In this document: one piece after another, positions 6,877 to 15,414 of the stretch
Numbering within the stretch: position 1 is the stretch's first letter
Layout: every line of letters starts with the position of its first letter
NCBI RefSeq assembly: GCF_002159665.1
Contig: NZ_NFJC01000016.1
Span: forward strand, 1 to 64,000
DNA: 64,000 nucleotides
Reading direction: 5' to 3'
DNA from: Desulfovibrio sp. An276
GTDB lineage: Bacteria; Desulfobacterota; Desulfovibrionia; Desulfovibrionales; Desulfovibrionaceae
Translations under genes and position numbers: made by a program
The notes under the pieces: generated by a model
Databases searched by the model: none
What the model was told of the DNA's origin: nothing
The model's input: the letters and a program-made list of their open reading frames with translations, nothing else

Positions 6877-8538
6877 TCAGCGCCTTTTAAGGAACAATCC
6901 CTCTGCTGTTGCCCCGTCTCCCACACGGTGTCGGCAGACCTTGCCATCCACATAGCTGGAAACAAGGAAGTCGCTGTACAGTGCTATTTCTATGGCACAG
7001 TTTGCGTCTTCTTCGATAAGTATGCGGTTGCCATGCAACCGTGCCACGCCAGTCTCACCAGACAAGGCATCCTCAGGAAAACAGGCTGTCCTGTAAAAGG
7101 GCGCTCCGGTCAGCCCTATGATGCGATACCTGACGGTCCCGTCATTATTGATCCGCAGGTTGACCGTGCCGTCATCGCACTTGTCCCCGACGCTGTAGGC
7201 GTATGTCCCGGAAGCATTCGCCGCATCGAATATCCAATCATAGGGGGCATGTGTCCTCTTGACGGCGCTGATCTTGATGGGGAATTGCTTGCTGCTCTTG
7301 AAGCTGTACTTGCCTTCACTCTTCTCGATCATTCGCGGGCGGCCGGTCCATGTGCCCGACAGGACGCCGTCGGTGAGCGTGCCGGTGATGGTGCCGGAGA
7401 TGTCCCCGTTGGGCAGCATCTCATAAAGACGGAAGGCGCCGTCGGCCTCTTCCCGGCCCAGGATGCGGATGGGCTTTCTGGCCTTGGTGGCCGTATAGAC
7501 GATCTCCCCGGAGACGATGCCCTCCCGGCTGTCGAACCAGAGGGCCACGGGGATCTTGTTGTTGATGACGCCCTGGCCTTCATAAAAGCTGACCTGCGCG
7601 GCAGGGGCCGTGGCCGCATCCGCGCCCTTCTTCGGCGCCAGTTCGGCATCGATCAGGGCGGCGAAGCGCTGCTTCAGGCCCTGGGGAGCCTTCTGGCCAT
7701 TGGCATCCACAGCGGCGATGAAGTCCCCGATCAGACGCCCGGTCAGAGTACCCTGATAGGTCTGGGCAAGGGGACCCAGTATCTCGTTCTTCTGCCAGTT
7801 CCACCGGTCAATGACCCCGTTGGGGCCACGCGACGGAACGCTCTTGAAGAACATCAGGTCCACGATGCTGTGATAGCGCTTGAGGGCATCGGGCGCATAG
7901 GGATTGCCCGCATGGGCGCGCAGGAACTTTTCCAGCTGCGCGGCCCATTCGGCCATGTGCAGATGCGGCCAGTACTTGTAGTATTCCTCACCGCCCAGAT
8001 CCTCGTCGCTCATGGGCTGGGAGACCAGCACATCCACAAAGGCCCTGGCCGCCGGGCTGAAGTGGACATGCTTGTAGAAAGCGGCATAGTCCAGACGCAG
8101 GTAGGCCAGCCCTTCCTCCATGGTGGGAACGAGAGCCAGCGAGCCGAGGTAAGCCAAGAGCTTCTGATCCGCGGGCGTCAGCGAGCCCTTCTTCATCAGG
8201 GCCTGCTGCACCCAGCGTTGGAGCACGGGCTCCACGAGCTCCGAGATCTTTTCCTTGACCGAGTGTCTCCGGAGGTGGCTCAGGTAATCCACCTTCATGT
8301 CCAGCAGATAGCCCATGATCCGCCGTTCATCGTTCTTGTCGATGGCGGACAGCTCGTTGTTGCACAGCAGGACCCAGTGCTGCACGGCCTTCAGGGTGGC
8401 GGCCTCATCCACGGCCCCACCGCAGGCCACGTCGGCCGGGACGGGCGTCTTCAGCAGATCCACAGGGACGGCCTGAGCCACGGCCGCCCATCCCAGGAGT
8501 ATCAAAACCAACGCAATGCATTTTGCCAATGAATGCAT
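6877..8538 (-). CDS. Secreted protein C, intact copy (unknown family)
   Basis: A 553-residue protein. ATG 8538 is chosen over the upstream Met because AGGAGG lies 5 bp before it and a signal peptide follows (MHSLAKCIALVLILLGWAAV, cleavage after AQA). Residues about 20-270 are helical and paralogous to the C-terminal half of the protein at 27431-28657: shared ACxGAVDEA, L...DQKxLAxL..xxLVPxMxEG and AxWAxQxEKxL blocks. Residues about 300-553 look beta-rich, with repeated G-x-I/V-x-G-T motifs and lipocalin-like strands, and four cysteines near the end. It follows B3 by 166 bp. Two decayed copies lie downstream. Function unknown. Confidence 0.85.
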   Translation of the reverse strand: MHSLAKCIALVLILLGWAAVAQAVPVDLLKTPVPADVACGGAVDEAATLKAVQHWVLLCNNELSAIDKNDERRIMGYLLDMKVDYLSHLRRHSVKEKISELVEPVLQRWVQQALMKKGSLTPADQKLLAYLGSLALVPTMEEGLAYLRLDYAAFYKHVHFSPAARAFVDVLVSQPMSDEDLGGEEYYKYWPHLHMAEWAAQLEKFLRAHAGNPYAPDALKRYHSIVDLMFFKSVPSRGPNGVIDRWNWQKNEILGPLAQTYQGTLTGRLIGDFIAAVDANGQKAPQGLKQRFAALIDAELAPKKGADAATAPAAQVSFYEGQGVINNKIPVALWFDSREGIVSGEIVYTATKARKPIRILGREEADGAFRLYEMLPNGDISGTITGTLTDGVLSGTWTGRPRMIEKSEGKYSFKSSKQFPIKISAVKRTHAPYDWIFDAANASGTYAYSVGDKCDDGTVNLRINNDGTVRYRIIGLTGAPFYRTACFPEDALSGETGVARLHGNRILIEEDANCAIEIALYSDFLVSSYVDGKVCRHRVGDGATAEGLFLKRR

Positions 8539-8556
8539 AGTTCCTCCTGATTTCAA

Positions 8557-8704
8557 TTCAGTCGATTACGGTGTTGTCCAGGCTGTGCTTTCAGCCCCTT
8601 TTGCAGATATGATGAAAGATCCTCGAACAGGCCTATCATTCCGTTTTGGGGCCTTTCAGCCATCCACACTCCCATGCGTTTGGGAGAAGCTCCTCATCCA
8701 GCCA
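8557..8704. other. Spacer between B3 and C, repeated near 4885 and 2670
   Basis: A 148-bp spacer upstream of C. Its core TTTGCAGATATGATGAAAGATC and flanks recur, diverged, after B2 and after B1. No clear promoter is visible to me. It marks the equivalent position of the C gene in all three cassette copies. Confidence 0.45.
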
Positions 8705-9358
8705 TTATCCCATGGCCTGTTCCGTGAACTCAAAGCTCCTGAGCAACAGCTTGCCGTCCTGATGATGCACGATGACGTGGAATGTGGCCTCTTTCCATAC
8801 GATTTCCCCGCCGTCCACTTCCTTGAAGCGCTGGAGCCTGCCGAACATTTCCCAGTGTTTTTCATCTATGGGCTCCATCATCTCCACGTTGGCATAGCCT
8901 GGCAGTAAATTATCCGGGGACAGGTTGCATATATTGCCAGTTTTGTCGCTCAGCGCGCCAAAATCGAGAAAATAGCCGTTGCCGTCGAAATAGGACCCCT
9001 TGAAGGCCACGTGCTGGCTCACTTCCTGACCGAAAATGGTCCGGGCGGACTCCTCCACCTTCTGCATCGGCACGAAGCCCATGTACCTTTCGGGGATACC
9101 CTGGAAGAGATCAGGGTCCATACGGCGATCCACACCACAGGCCGAGCCTTCGGACAGAATAAGGAAGAAGAGCGCATCCCGGCACAAGGCCTCCTGGGAT
9201 TTGGGGGCACTTTTCGTCAGGCCCATGCTCCAGAGAATGAGCAGATTGTCCTTCATGACGAGCACTTCCGCCCGGGACGGGGCGTTCCCTTGCGCGGAAG
9301 CGGAGAGGGGACAGAGCAGCAGGCAGGCCGATACCACCAAAAGCAAGATCTTGTTCAT
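8705..9358 (-). CDS. Secreted protein B, copy 3 (unknown family)
   Basis: A 217-residue protein with a signal peptide (MNKILLLVVSACLLLC..., cleavage near ASAQ) and a GAGGTGG ribosome site. It is closest to B1: the last 60 residues are almost identical (LPGYANVEMMEPIDEKHWEM, RLQRFKEVDGGEI.WKEATF), which suggests recent duplication or gene conversion. Three cysteines are conserved with B1 and B2. It lies 21 bp after A3 and upstream of intact C, so the complete cassette is A3-B3-C. Function unknown. Confidence 0.88.
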   Translation of the reverse strand: MNKILLLVVSACLLLCPLSASAQGNAPSRAEVLVMKDNLLILWSMGLTKSAPKSQEALCRDALFFLILSEGSACGVDRRMDPDLFQGIPERYMGFVPMQKVEESARTIFGQEVSQHVAFKGSYFDGNGYFLDFGALSDKTGNICNLSPDNLLPGYANVEMMEPIDEKHWEMFGRLQRFKEVDGGEIVWKEATFHVIVHHQDGKLLLRSFEFTEQAMG

Positions 9359-9379
9359 GATCCACCTCGCTGGGGAAAC

Positions 9380-10186
9380 TTACTGCATGTCAAAGCCGAG
9401 GACATGGAGGCGCCCGCGGTCGTCCGGCATGCCGTCATTGCCGAAGAGAAGGGGGTGCCGGCCGTCGCAAAAGCCGAGGAAAAGGATGCGCCAGCAACCG
9501 TCCGTCCTCTTGAGGTGCATGCCGAAGTTTTCCCGTCTGCTGATGCGGCAGATATCGCCTTCCGCCTGCTCGGGGACACGTACCGTGCCTTCCATGATCC
9601 AGTTATCTCCGCCATGCTGGTACAGATTGATGGACAGGGCGAAGGCCCGCTGCTGATGGCGCAGGGGCCAGGACTGGAACATGGCGTCATAGTCGAGGAA
9701 CAGGCCCTTTTCGCCCAGCAGGATGTAGTCGGCCTTGGGCAGGGCCGCCTTGTCGAAGGGCCAGCCCAGGTACTCCCGCGCCGTGGCCTCCAGGACCGTG
9801 AAGGGAAGGTAGACAGTGTAGCGCTGCGGCACCTTGTCAAAGACGCGTATGCTCTTCCGGTCTTCGGGGGTGGCGACCATCTCCGGGAGGAGACGTTGCG
9901 TGCCGGCATCCGGGTCCACCAGCTGGAGGACGAGGCGTGCCACAAAAGCGGGAGAGAGCTGTTCGTCTTTCACAAGGCCGAAGGTCTCATGCGGTGCCTT
10001 GTCTCCGGGCTGCTTTTCGCCGATGCCGACATGCAGTGTCCAGAGCCGGGCCACAGTGTCCTGCAGGAGCAGGAGATCGGCGCGGCTCATCTCCGAGGTA
10101 TCCTCATGGGCACGGGCCGGGGCCGCGATGGTCAGACACAGGGCAAGAAACGCCACGAGCAACAGGCGTGTGCGTATGCCTTTCAT
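9380..10186 (-). CDS. Secreted protein A, copy 3 (unknown family)
   Basis: A 268-residue protein with a signal peptide (MKGIRTRLLLVAFLALCLTI, cleavage after APARA) and a GGAGGG site before ATG 10186. Family blocks are MSRADLLLLQDTVARLWTLHVG, FGLVKDEQLSPAFVARLVLQL, PQRYTVYLPFTVLEATAREYL, GWPFDKAALPKADY and WRILFLGF. The C-terminus is longer than in A1 and A2, with a D/G-rich tail after WRILFLGF. It is first gene of A3-B3-C, behind two perfect TCATC-N5-GATGA sites and directly downstream of the LuxR-type regulator. Function unknown. Confidence 0.88.
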   Translation of the reverse strand: MKGIRTRLLLVAFLALCLTIAAPARAHEDTSEMSRADLLLLQDTVARLWTLHVGIGEKQPGDKAPHETFGLVKDEQLSPAFVARLVLQLVDPDAGTQRLLPEMVATPEDRKSIRVFDKVPQRYTVYLPFTVLEATAREYLGWPFDKAALPKADYILLGEKGLFLDYDAMFQSWPLRHQQRAFALSINLYQHGGDNWIMEGTVRVPEQAEGDICRISRRENFGMHLKRTDGCWRILFLGFCDGRHPLLFGNDGMPDDRGRLHVLGFDMQ

Positions 10187-10256
10187 GGTTCCCTCCTCAG
10201 GCGTTGGATAGGCTGCCTGTTGGGAGCGTCATAGCCTGACACGGGATGACCATGCA

Positions 10257-10314
10257 TCATCCTTGCGATGAAAAACGCGCAAAAAGTCGAAAAAACGTGT
10301 CATCATGAAGATGA
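10257..10314 (-). promoter_or_regulatory. Paired operator-like palindromes upstream of A3
   Basis: 10257-10271 reads TCATC-CTTGC-GATGA and 10300-10314 reads TCATC-ATGAA-GATGA, both with perfect half-sites. Starts are 43 bp apart. The near site is 71 bp from the A3 start codon. The far site abuts the hairpin that ends the regulator gene. Confidence 0.75.
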
Positions 10315-10315
10315 A

Positions 10316-10350
10316 AAGAGCAGAGCCCCCTGTCCGGGGGCTCTGCTCTT
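10316..10350 (-). terminator. Terminator of the binding-protein/LuxR unit
   Basis: A 15-bp perfect stem: AAGAG plus CAGAGCCCCC (10316-10330) with GGGGGCTCTGCTCTT (10336-10350), loop TGTCC. It begins 15 bp beyond the LuxR stop codon on the minus strand. The U-tract is short, but the stem is very strong. Confidence 0.7.
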
Positions 10351-10365
10351 TGGGGATCGGGGTAC

Positions 10366-11974
10366 TCAGCCTTGCTGCCTGCCCGTCATCATCTGGATGT
10401 AGACCATCATTTCCTTGTAGGAAGTGACGTTGAGCTTGGCGTAGATATTCCGGTTATGCGTGCGGATGGTATTGATGGACAGATTGAGCTTGTTGGCGAT
10501 CTCATGTGAGTTGAGGCCGGTGATATAAAGATCGAAGACGATGCGTTCTGTTTTCGTCAGGGTCTCTATCTGATTGACGAACATGCGATATGCGCTCAAC
10601 TCCACCTGGTCAGCGTCGCGCATTTCATGGGCGTTTTCTCCCATCTGGCAAATGAGTTCCTGCTCTCTGGCCTTCATGAAGGCAATGAGTTCATCCAGCT
10701 CCCGGATCTGGGTCGTGCCGCCTGAGCCTCCTTCCTCCCTGGCATTGCGTATGCCCTTCAGGACAGGTGCCGCGTAACAGCGGGAAAAGAATATGGCCAG
10801 CAACAGGGCGATGGCCAAAAAGATCATCAGGAAAGACGCCACAAGGATATAACGATGCATCAGCATGCTTCGTTCCCGCTGCTGGGGCAGCAATACCGCG
10901 GCAACCCAGGTGGCATCTTCGCCAAAAAGCGGAAGCGGCGCCAGCCGCAACGGCTTTTCCCTGCCCACAAAGACGATCTCGCCATCGCTGTAGCGGTTGT
11001 AATCTTTCTCTGCAGTGACCTTGTAGACGGAAGAGTCCTCCGGGATGGCCAGGGCAGGCCCGTCCTGAAAACCAGCTCCGGTGTCCAGGCTCACTCCCCC
11101 CCCCCTCGGTATCTTGCTGCCGCAAGGCTAGGACCCCTGTCAGACCGGCCAGGGGAGGCGAAAGATGTGCATGGGCCAGCTTGAAAAGCAGACTGCTGAT
11201 CTCAAGGCCACAAACCCCGTATATCTCGCCGTTCTCCCCGTACATGGGGATGCAGATCAAAAGCACTTTTTCCCATGTCCCGCGCAGATAATGCGCCTTG
11301 GCAAAAAAATAGCTGTTTCTCGGGGCCTGTTTTGCCTCCTGGAGCAGTTCATCCCATTTGGAGATATGGGAGATGTCAAACTCCATGTCCCAGTTATTGT
11401 GGATGGCAAAGCGATAGCGGCTGGCAATCTGCGGCATCCCGCGCAACCAGGCCACAGGCGCCTTTACCGTATTGAAATTAACAGGCGTGTTGATCTTCAG
11501 ATAGACACCGCAGCGCGACGTGGCTGCCTTGGGAAGCGAGCTGTTGAGCGTCGCTTCCAGGATGATGAACGCCCCGGTGGAACGGGATTCCCTCAGGCTC
11601 TGGATCAGCAGGGGGATGCTTTCATACTCCAGCTTGCCTATGAGCTGCGCATTATCCGTCACGTCGCTGAACGCAGCGTTGTTCTGGGCCAGGGTCTTTT
11701 CGACAACACGCGTCAGCTCAGGAGCAAGCCGCTGGCTGGCAGCGACGATATTGCCCATATGCAGGGAAATATTTCTTTCATATACAGTAAGATAATCATC
11801 CATATCCTCGCCTATCTTCTTTTGGGAAGCCGGCAGGAAATCAAAGATGAAAAGCAGTGTCAGCAAAATAATAAGCAAAATAAGGACAAAAGACAAAAAA
11901 TACACACCAAGACGCACCCGCAAGGGAAGCTTTCCTGTTCTAAAAGAAAAGAGAGTAGGTTGTAAAAATCGCAT
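10366..11974 (-). pseudogene. Membrane-bound LuxR-type regulator, split by a G10 tract (possibly phase-variable)
   Basis: The gene lies in two frames. The upstream frame (from ATG 11974) encodes a transmembrane segment (LGVYFLSFVLILLIILLTLL) and an extracytoplasmic sensor of about 240 residues ending in a Cache-like YGVCGLEISSLLF block. The downstream frame (to 10366) encodes a second membrane helix (ILVASFLMIFLAIALLLAIF), a linker, and a LuxR/GerE HTH (LTKTERIVFDLYITGLNSHEIANKLNLSINTIRTHNRNIYAKL). The frames meet at ten Gs on the coding strand (11096-11105). Nine Gs would read E-G-G-G-V-S-L-D and give one protein of about 535 residues. It follows the solute-binding protein by 12 bp. Alternatives are a true pseudogene or a sequencing error in the homopolymer. 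Confidence 0.8.
11096..11105 (-). repeat. G10 homopolymer tract inside the LuxR-type gene
   Basis: Ten consecutive C on the plus strand, that is ten G in coding sense, at the exact point where the two regulator frames join. Tracts of this kind change length by slipped-strand mispairing in known contingency loci. Removing one base restores the frame; so would adding two. Confidence 0.85.
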
Positions 11975-11986
11975 GACAGCTATTTA

Positions 11987-13402
11987 TCAATAAAAAGGTA
12001 CGTCTAAGTGTTTCTTCATCTGCATCAGCGTTGACCGGACAACTCTGTCAGAGTTGTTGTCAACACTGAACCATGTTCCACGATATGTGGAAAGGACATC
12101 ACGCAGGGCCATCCCAAACCGCTTTTCCAGTTCGCCATAATGTTCAAAATCAGGAGCGGGAACAAACGTGGACGTTTCATAAAGTGACCGCAGTACCTTG
12201 TAAGCTTGCCAATAGCGATCATTAAGAAAATCGGCCCGGTTTGCCTGCATCAGCTTCTGGAAGGCTTCCTTGTGAACAGGCATGTACCCTCCCTGTATGG
12301 TGAGGGAAAGATTGACTTCCGGACTGGTGATCCACTTGCAGAATACTGCGGCAGCGTATTCCTTTTTCGGGGTGGAGGCACATGCGTACAGAGCGGAGCC
12401 CCGCTGGATGTCCAGCCGTTTTGCCCCTCCGAAACGCGGGTCGGGAAGTACCGTCAACCTGAGCGGGAGGGTCGTATTGTCCCTCAATGTAAGGGTATCA
12501 TTGAAGTAAAGGATGGCGGCGGAAGAACCTACACCGCACACGACCTCCCCCATCATCATGACGGTGCTGTTATAGCCGGGATTGAGCCACAGCTGTCCGT
12601 TGGCTGCGGCCTTGGCCAAAGGACGCCAAATCTTCAGCAGGACAGGATTGTCCCAGCGGATGCATCCTTTCTCGAAAAAGGGTTCTCCCAGCGCCTCCGA
12701 GTTGAGCATGGCATAGTGTATCCAGTCGTCATACATGAAGAAAGACTTGCCGCCGGACCATTCATGGTAACGGTCGGCCGCACGGAATATGCCGTCCATT
12801 GTCGCGAGATCGGCATGCGTTATGCCTGTTTCCCGGCTGAAGGGCTCAAAAAGGGTGTCATTGACATAGAGAAGATTGGTGGATTTGGCAAAAGGGAACC
12901 CGTAAAGCGCATCGCCTATCATGCCTTCTTCAAGAAAGGCCGGAACATAGTTCTTCAGCTCCTCTTCACTGAAATACTTTTTCCAGTCCAGAAGCCTTGC
13001 GCTGTCGATCATGGCCACTGTTTTTGGGTAGCATGTGAAAAGGTCAGGCAGTTCTTCACTTCCCGGATCCTTACGGGCTGACGCCACGAGCTCGTCATGG
13101 ATGGTCCAGGAACTGCTGACGGAAGTGACATTGATGATGATGCCCTGCTCCTTCCCCACCGTCTGGTTGAAACGGTCGATCAGCATATTCATGGGGGAAC
13201 GGGCCTGTGCGCCATACACATGCCACATGGTCAGGGTGACGGGCTTGTCAGGATCAAGCGGAGAATCGGTACAAGCACAAAGCAGAAGGACATGCACAGC
13301 GAGCATGACTCGCAGGAATGTCCGGCAAAGCACTCTTGCACATGCCGCCGGCTTTGCATCCGGCATCGTGCCGTGCTCCATATTGTCCTGCCATACGCGC
13401 AT
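11987..13402 (-). CDS. Extracellular solute-binding lipoprotein (family 1-like)
   Basis: A 471-residue protein with GGGGAA before ATG 13402. A hydrophobic segment ends in a lipobox-like LLLCAC, so it is likely lipid-anchored. The mature start VTLTMWHVYGAQARSPMNML and the later LYGFPFAKSTNLLYVNDTLF are typical of family 1 (sugar-type) substrate-binding proteins. There are no permease or ATPase genes nearby. Instead the next gene, 12 bp downstream, is the membrane LuxR-type sensor. I infer that it binds a ligand and presents it to that sensor rather than feeding a transporter. Paired operator-like sites lie 146 bp upstream in the divergent intergenic region, suggesting autoregulation. Confidence 0.85.
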   Translation of the reverse strand: MRVWQDNMEHGTMPDAKPAACARVLCRTFLRVMLAVHVLLLCACTDSPLDPDKPVTLTMWHVYGAQARSPMNMLIDRFNQTVGKEQGIIINVTSVSSSWTIHDELVASARKDPGSEELPDLFTCYPKTVAMIDSARLLDWKKYFSEEELKNYVPAFLEEGMIGDALYGFPFAKSTNLLYVNDTLFEPFSRETGITHADLATMDGIFRAADRYHEWSGGKSFFMYDDWIHYAMLNSEALGEPFFEKGCIRWDNPVLLKIWRPLAKAAANGQLWLNPGYNSTVMMMGEVVCGVGSSAAILYFNDTLTLRDNTTLPLRLTVLPDPRFGGAKRLDIQRGSALYACASTPKKEYAAAVFCKWITSPEVNLSLTIQGGYMPVHKEAFQKLMQANRADFLNDRYWQAYKVLRSLYETSTFVPAPDFEHYGELEKRFGMALRDVLSTYRGTWFSVDNNSDRVVRSTLMQMKKHLDVPFY

Positions 13403-13767
13403 AACCAGTTCCCCGAAAAAGGCCAGAAAAGTTTATCTTGTTTATTTCATATCCTTTTTTGCAAATAAGCTCAATCTGTCCATGCATCCGGCTTGCGTAC
13501 TTTTCTCAAAATAACATCTGTTTTCTCAAAGAGATACGTCTTTTTTTTCATCACCAGGATGAAATCTTTTTTACCAGGCGAATGAAGCATTTTTCATTGT
13601 TGTGATGAGATATTTTTTCTTACCGAACGGCTTGGTAAATAAAAAAAATGCTCCCTGCTCATTACAGGGATGATGCCCTGAACGAATCCTTTGCCTATCT
13701 TCCGCATAAGAAGCGGGGAAGTTTGTGATCCCCCGGAACTGCGCAACCGCTTAGCAAGGAAAAAGCC
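13403..13767. other. Divergent intergenic region with operator-like sites
   Basis: A 365-bp AT-rich region between the minus-strand binding protein and the plus-strand island. It contains repeated TTTTCTCAAA (13501 and 13521) and the two 15-bp palindromes listed separately. No ORF with a ribosome site is seen. Confidence 0.6.
13548..13608. promoter_or_regulatory. Paired operator-like palindromes between binding protein and TMEM43-like gene
   Basis: 13548-13562 reads TCATC-ACCAG-GATGA (perfect). 13594-13608 reads TCATT-GTTGT-GATGA (one mismatch). Starts are 46 bp apart. They lie 146 bp from the binding-protein start and 160 bp from the TMEM43-like start, so they could act on both divergent promoters. 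Confidence 0.7.
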
Positions 13768-15036
13768 ATGAGCAACGAAAACGATTCTTACACGGAAGTC
13801 ACAAGCACCAGTTGGTTTTCCCGCCTCGGAGATTCCTTCAAGGGGATCGGAACAGGTTTCCTCCTGATCATCGCAGCCACGGCCCTGCTGTGGTGGAACG
13901 AAGGCCGCACCGTGCGCACGGGCGATGCCATCGTCGAGGCCCAGCTGGCGACGGAGCCCATGCCCGCCATCACCAAGGTCGACAGCGCCTTCGAGGGCAA
14001 GATGGTGTATGCCACGGGTCGTGCCGTCACGAAGGACGAGCTGACCGACCCGGTGTTCGGCGTCAGGGTGAACGCCATCAAGCTGCGCCGCAAGGTGGAA
14101 TACTACCAGTGGGTGGAGCACCGCAGATCGGAAAAGCGCCAGAAGCTGGGCGGCGGGGAAGAGACCGTCACCACCTACACCTACTCGAGGGAATGGGTGA
14201 ACCACCCTGTGGATTCCCAGTCCTTCAAGCAGATGGTGGGCCACGAGAACAAGACCCGCATCCAGACTGAAGCCGCGGACTGGCTCGCCCCCAACGTGAC
14301 CTTCGGCGCCTACCGCTTCCCTGCCTTCCTGGCCCGCTCCATCGGCGGTGAGAAGCCTCTGGACATTTCCCTCACCGATACCCAGCGCGCCGAACTGCAG
14401 AAGGCTTTCTTTGCTCCCAATGCCAGCCTGGATGCATCCCAGGTGGTGGGCCAGCAGGGTGCCAGCATGATCCACACCCAGACCAACACCATCTATGTGG
14501 GCCGTGAGCCCGGTGCCCCGTCCATCGGTGACGTGCGCGTGACCTTCTTCGAGACCCCGGCTGCCGAGGTCTCCATCCTCGCCAAGGTGAACGGCGATAC
14601 CTTCGTTCCCTTCCGTGCATCCAACGGCAACACCTTCTCCCGCCTCAGCATGGGCATACAGGACATGAACAGCATGTTCGACGCCGCCAAGAGCGGCAAT
14701 GCCACCATGGCCTGGATCCTGCGCGGCCTGGGCCTTGTACTGTGCGTCACCGGTTTCGGCATGGTCTTCGCCCCCCTCAAGGTCCTCGCCGACGTCATCC
14801 CCCTGCTGGGCAGCATCGTGGGCGCCGGTACGGGCCTGGTGGCGGGTCTGCTGGGCACCGCCTGGTCGATGGTCATCATCGCCATCGCCTGGATCCGTTT
14901 CCGTCCCGTGCTGGGTGCCTGCCTGCTGGGCGCGGCGCTCGTCCTGGTGATCCTGCTGTTCGTCAAGGGACGCATGAAGAAGTCCGCCCCCACCGCCCCG
15001 GCCCAAGATCCCTCGGAACCGGCTCCGCGCTCCTGA
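13768..15036 (+). CDS. TMEM43-family membrane protein
   Basis: A 422-residue protein with AAGGAAAAAGCC before ATG 13768. There is one N-terminal membrane helix (GTGFLLIIAATALLWW) followed by NEGR, the signature start of TMEM43 homologs. A long extracytoplasmic domain follows, including WVEHRRSEKR and YSREWVNHPVDS.SF. About four C-terminal helices occur between residues 315 and 405, then a short Lys/Pro-rich tail. Order and length fit bacterial TMEM43-like proteins, whose function is unclear. It heads the plus-strand island behind the operator pair. A tandem small secreted protein and a leucine-rich repeat protein follow. Confidence 0.9.
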   Translation: MSNENDSYTEVTSTSWFSRLGDSFKGIGTGFLLIIAATALLWWNEGRTVRTGDAIVEAQLATEPMPAITKVDSAFEGKMVYATGRAVTKDELTDPVFGVRVNAIKLRRKVEYYQWVEHRRSEKRQKLGGGEETVTTYTYSREWVNHPVDSQSFKQMVGHENKTRIQTEAADWLAPNVTFGAYRFPAFLARSIGGEKPLDISLTDTQRAELQKAFFAPNASLDASQVVGQQGASMIHTQTNTIYVGREPGAPSIGDVRVTFFETPAAEVSILAKVNGDTFVPFRASNGNTFSRLSMGIQDMNSMFDAAKSGNATMAWILRGLGLVLCVTGFGMVFAPLKVLADVIPLLGSIVGAGTGLVAGLLGTAWSMVIIAIAWIRFRPVLGACLLGAALVLVILLFVKGRMKKSAPTAPAQDPSEPAPRS

Positions 15037-15069
15037 CGGAGTCGCCCCCTCAACCCCAAGGAGCAAGAC

Positions 15070-15333
15070 ATGAAGAAGCTCATCCTGGCACTCTTTGTCC
15101 TGCACGCCTTCTGTGCGACGGCATGGGCAATGGAGCTCAAGTGGGACAGGTACTACGTGTATTGCACCGCCAGCGGCAGGCCTGAGGTCGGCAACGGCAA
15201 CCAGGTCTCGAACTACCTGAGGAGCTTCGGGAACAATCCTTCCGTCGACCTGATCACCTATCCCGGTTTCAAGGACAAGGCCAAGGCCGACGCTTATGCC
15301 CGCTCCCTGCGCGGCAGATGCCCGAAGAAGTGA
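15070..15333 (+). CDS. Small secreted protein, unknown
   Basis: An 87-residue protein with AAGGAGCAAGAC before ATG 15070 and a signal peptide (MKKLILALFVLHAFCATAWA). The mature part is about 67 residues, basic and aromatic (ELKWDRYYVYCTASGR), ending RGRCPKK, with two cysteines that could form a disulfide. It lies 33 bp after the TMEM43-like gene and is probably cotranscribed. I do not recognise the family. GC content matches its neighbours. Confidence 0.75.
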   Translation: MKKLILALFVLHAFCATAWAMELKWDRYYVYCTASGRPEVGNGNQVSNYLRSFGNNPSVDLITYPGFKDKAKADAYARSLRGRCPKK

Positions 15334-15414
15334 TGCCGTCCCCGGTGGCGGCCCGCCCTCACCCCCCAAAGACATTTGGACAACGCATTCCATAAAAAAG
15401 CAGGAGGAAGCCCT

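Noticed and set aside
6682-8532. Plus-strand frame of 616 codons antisense to protein C
   Set aside because: C has signal peptide, ribosome site and paralogs; the antisense frame has none and crosses intergenic DNA.
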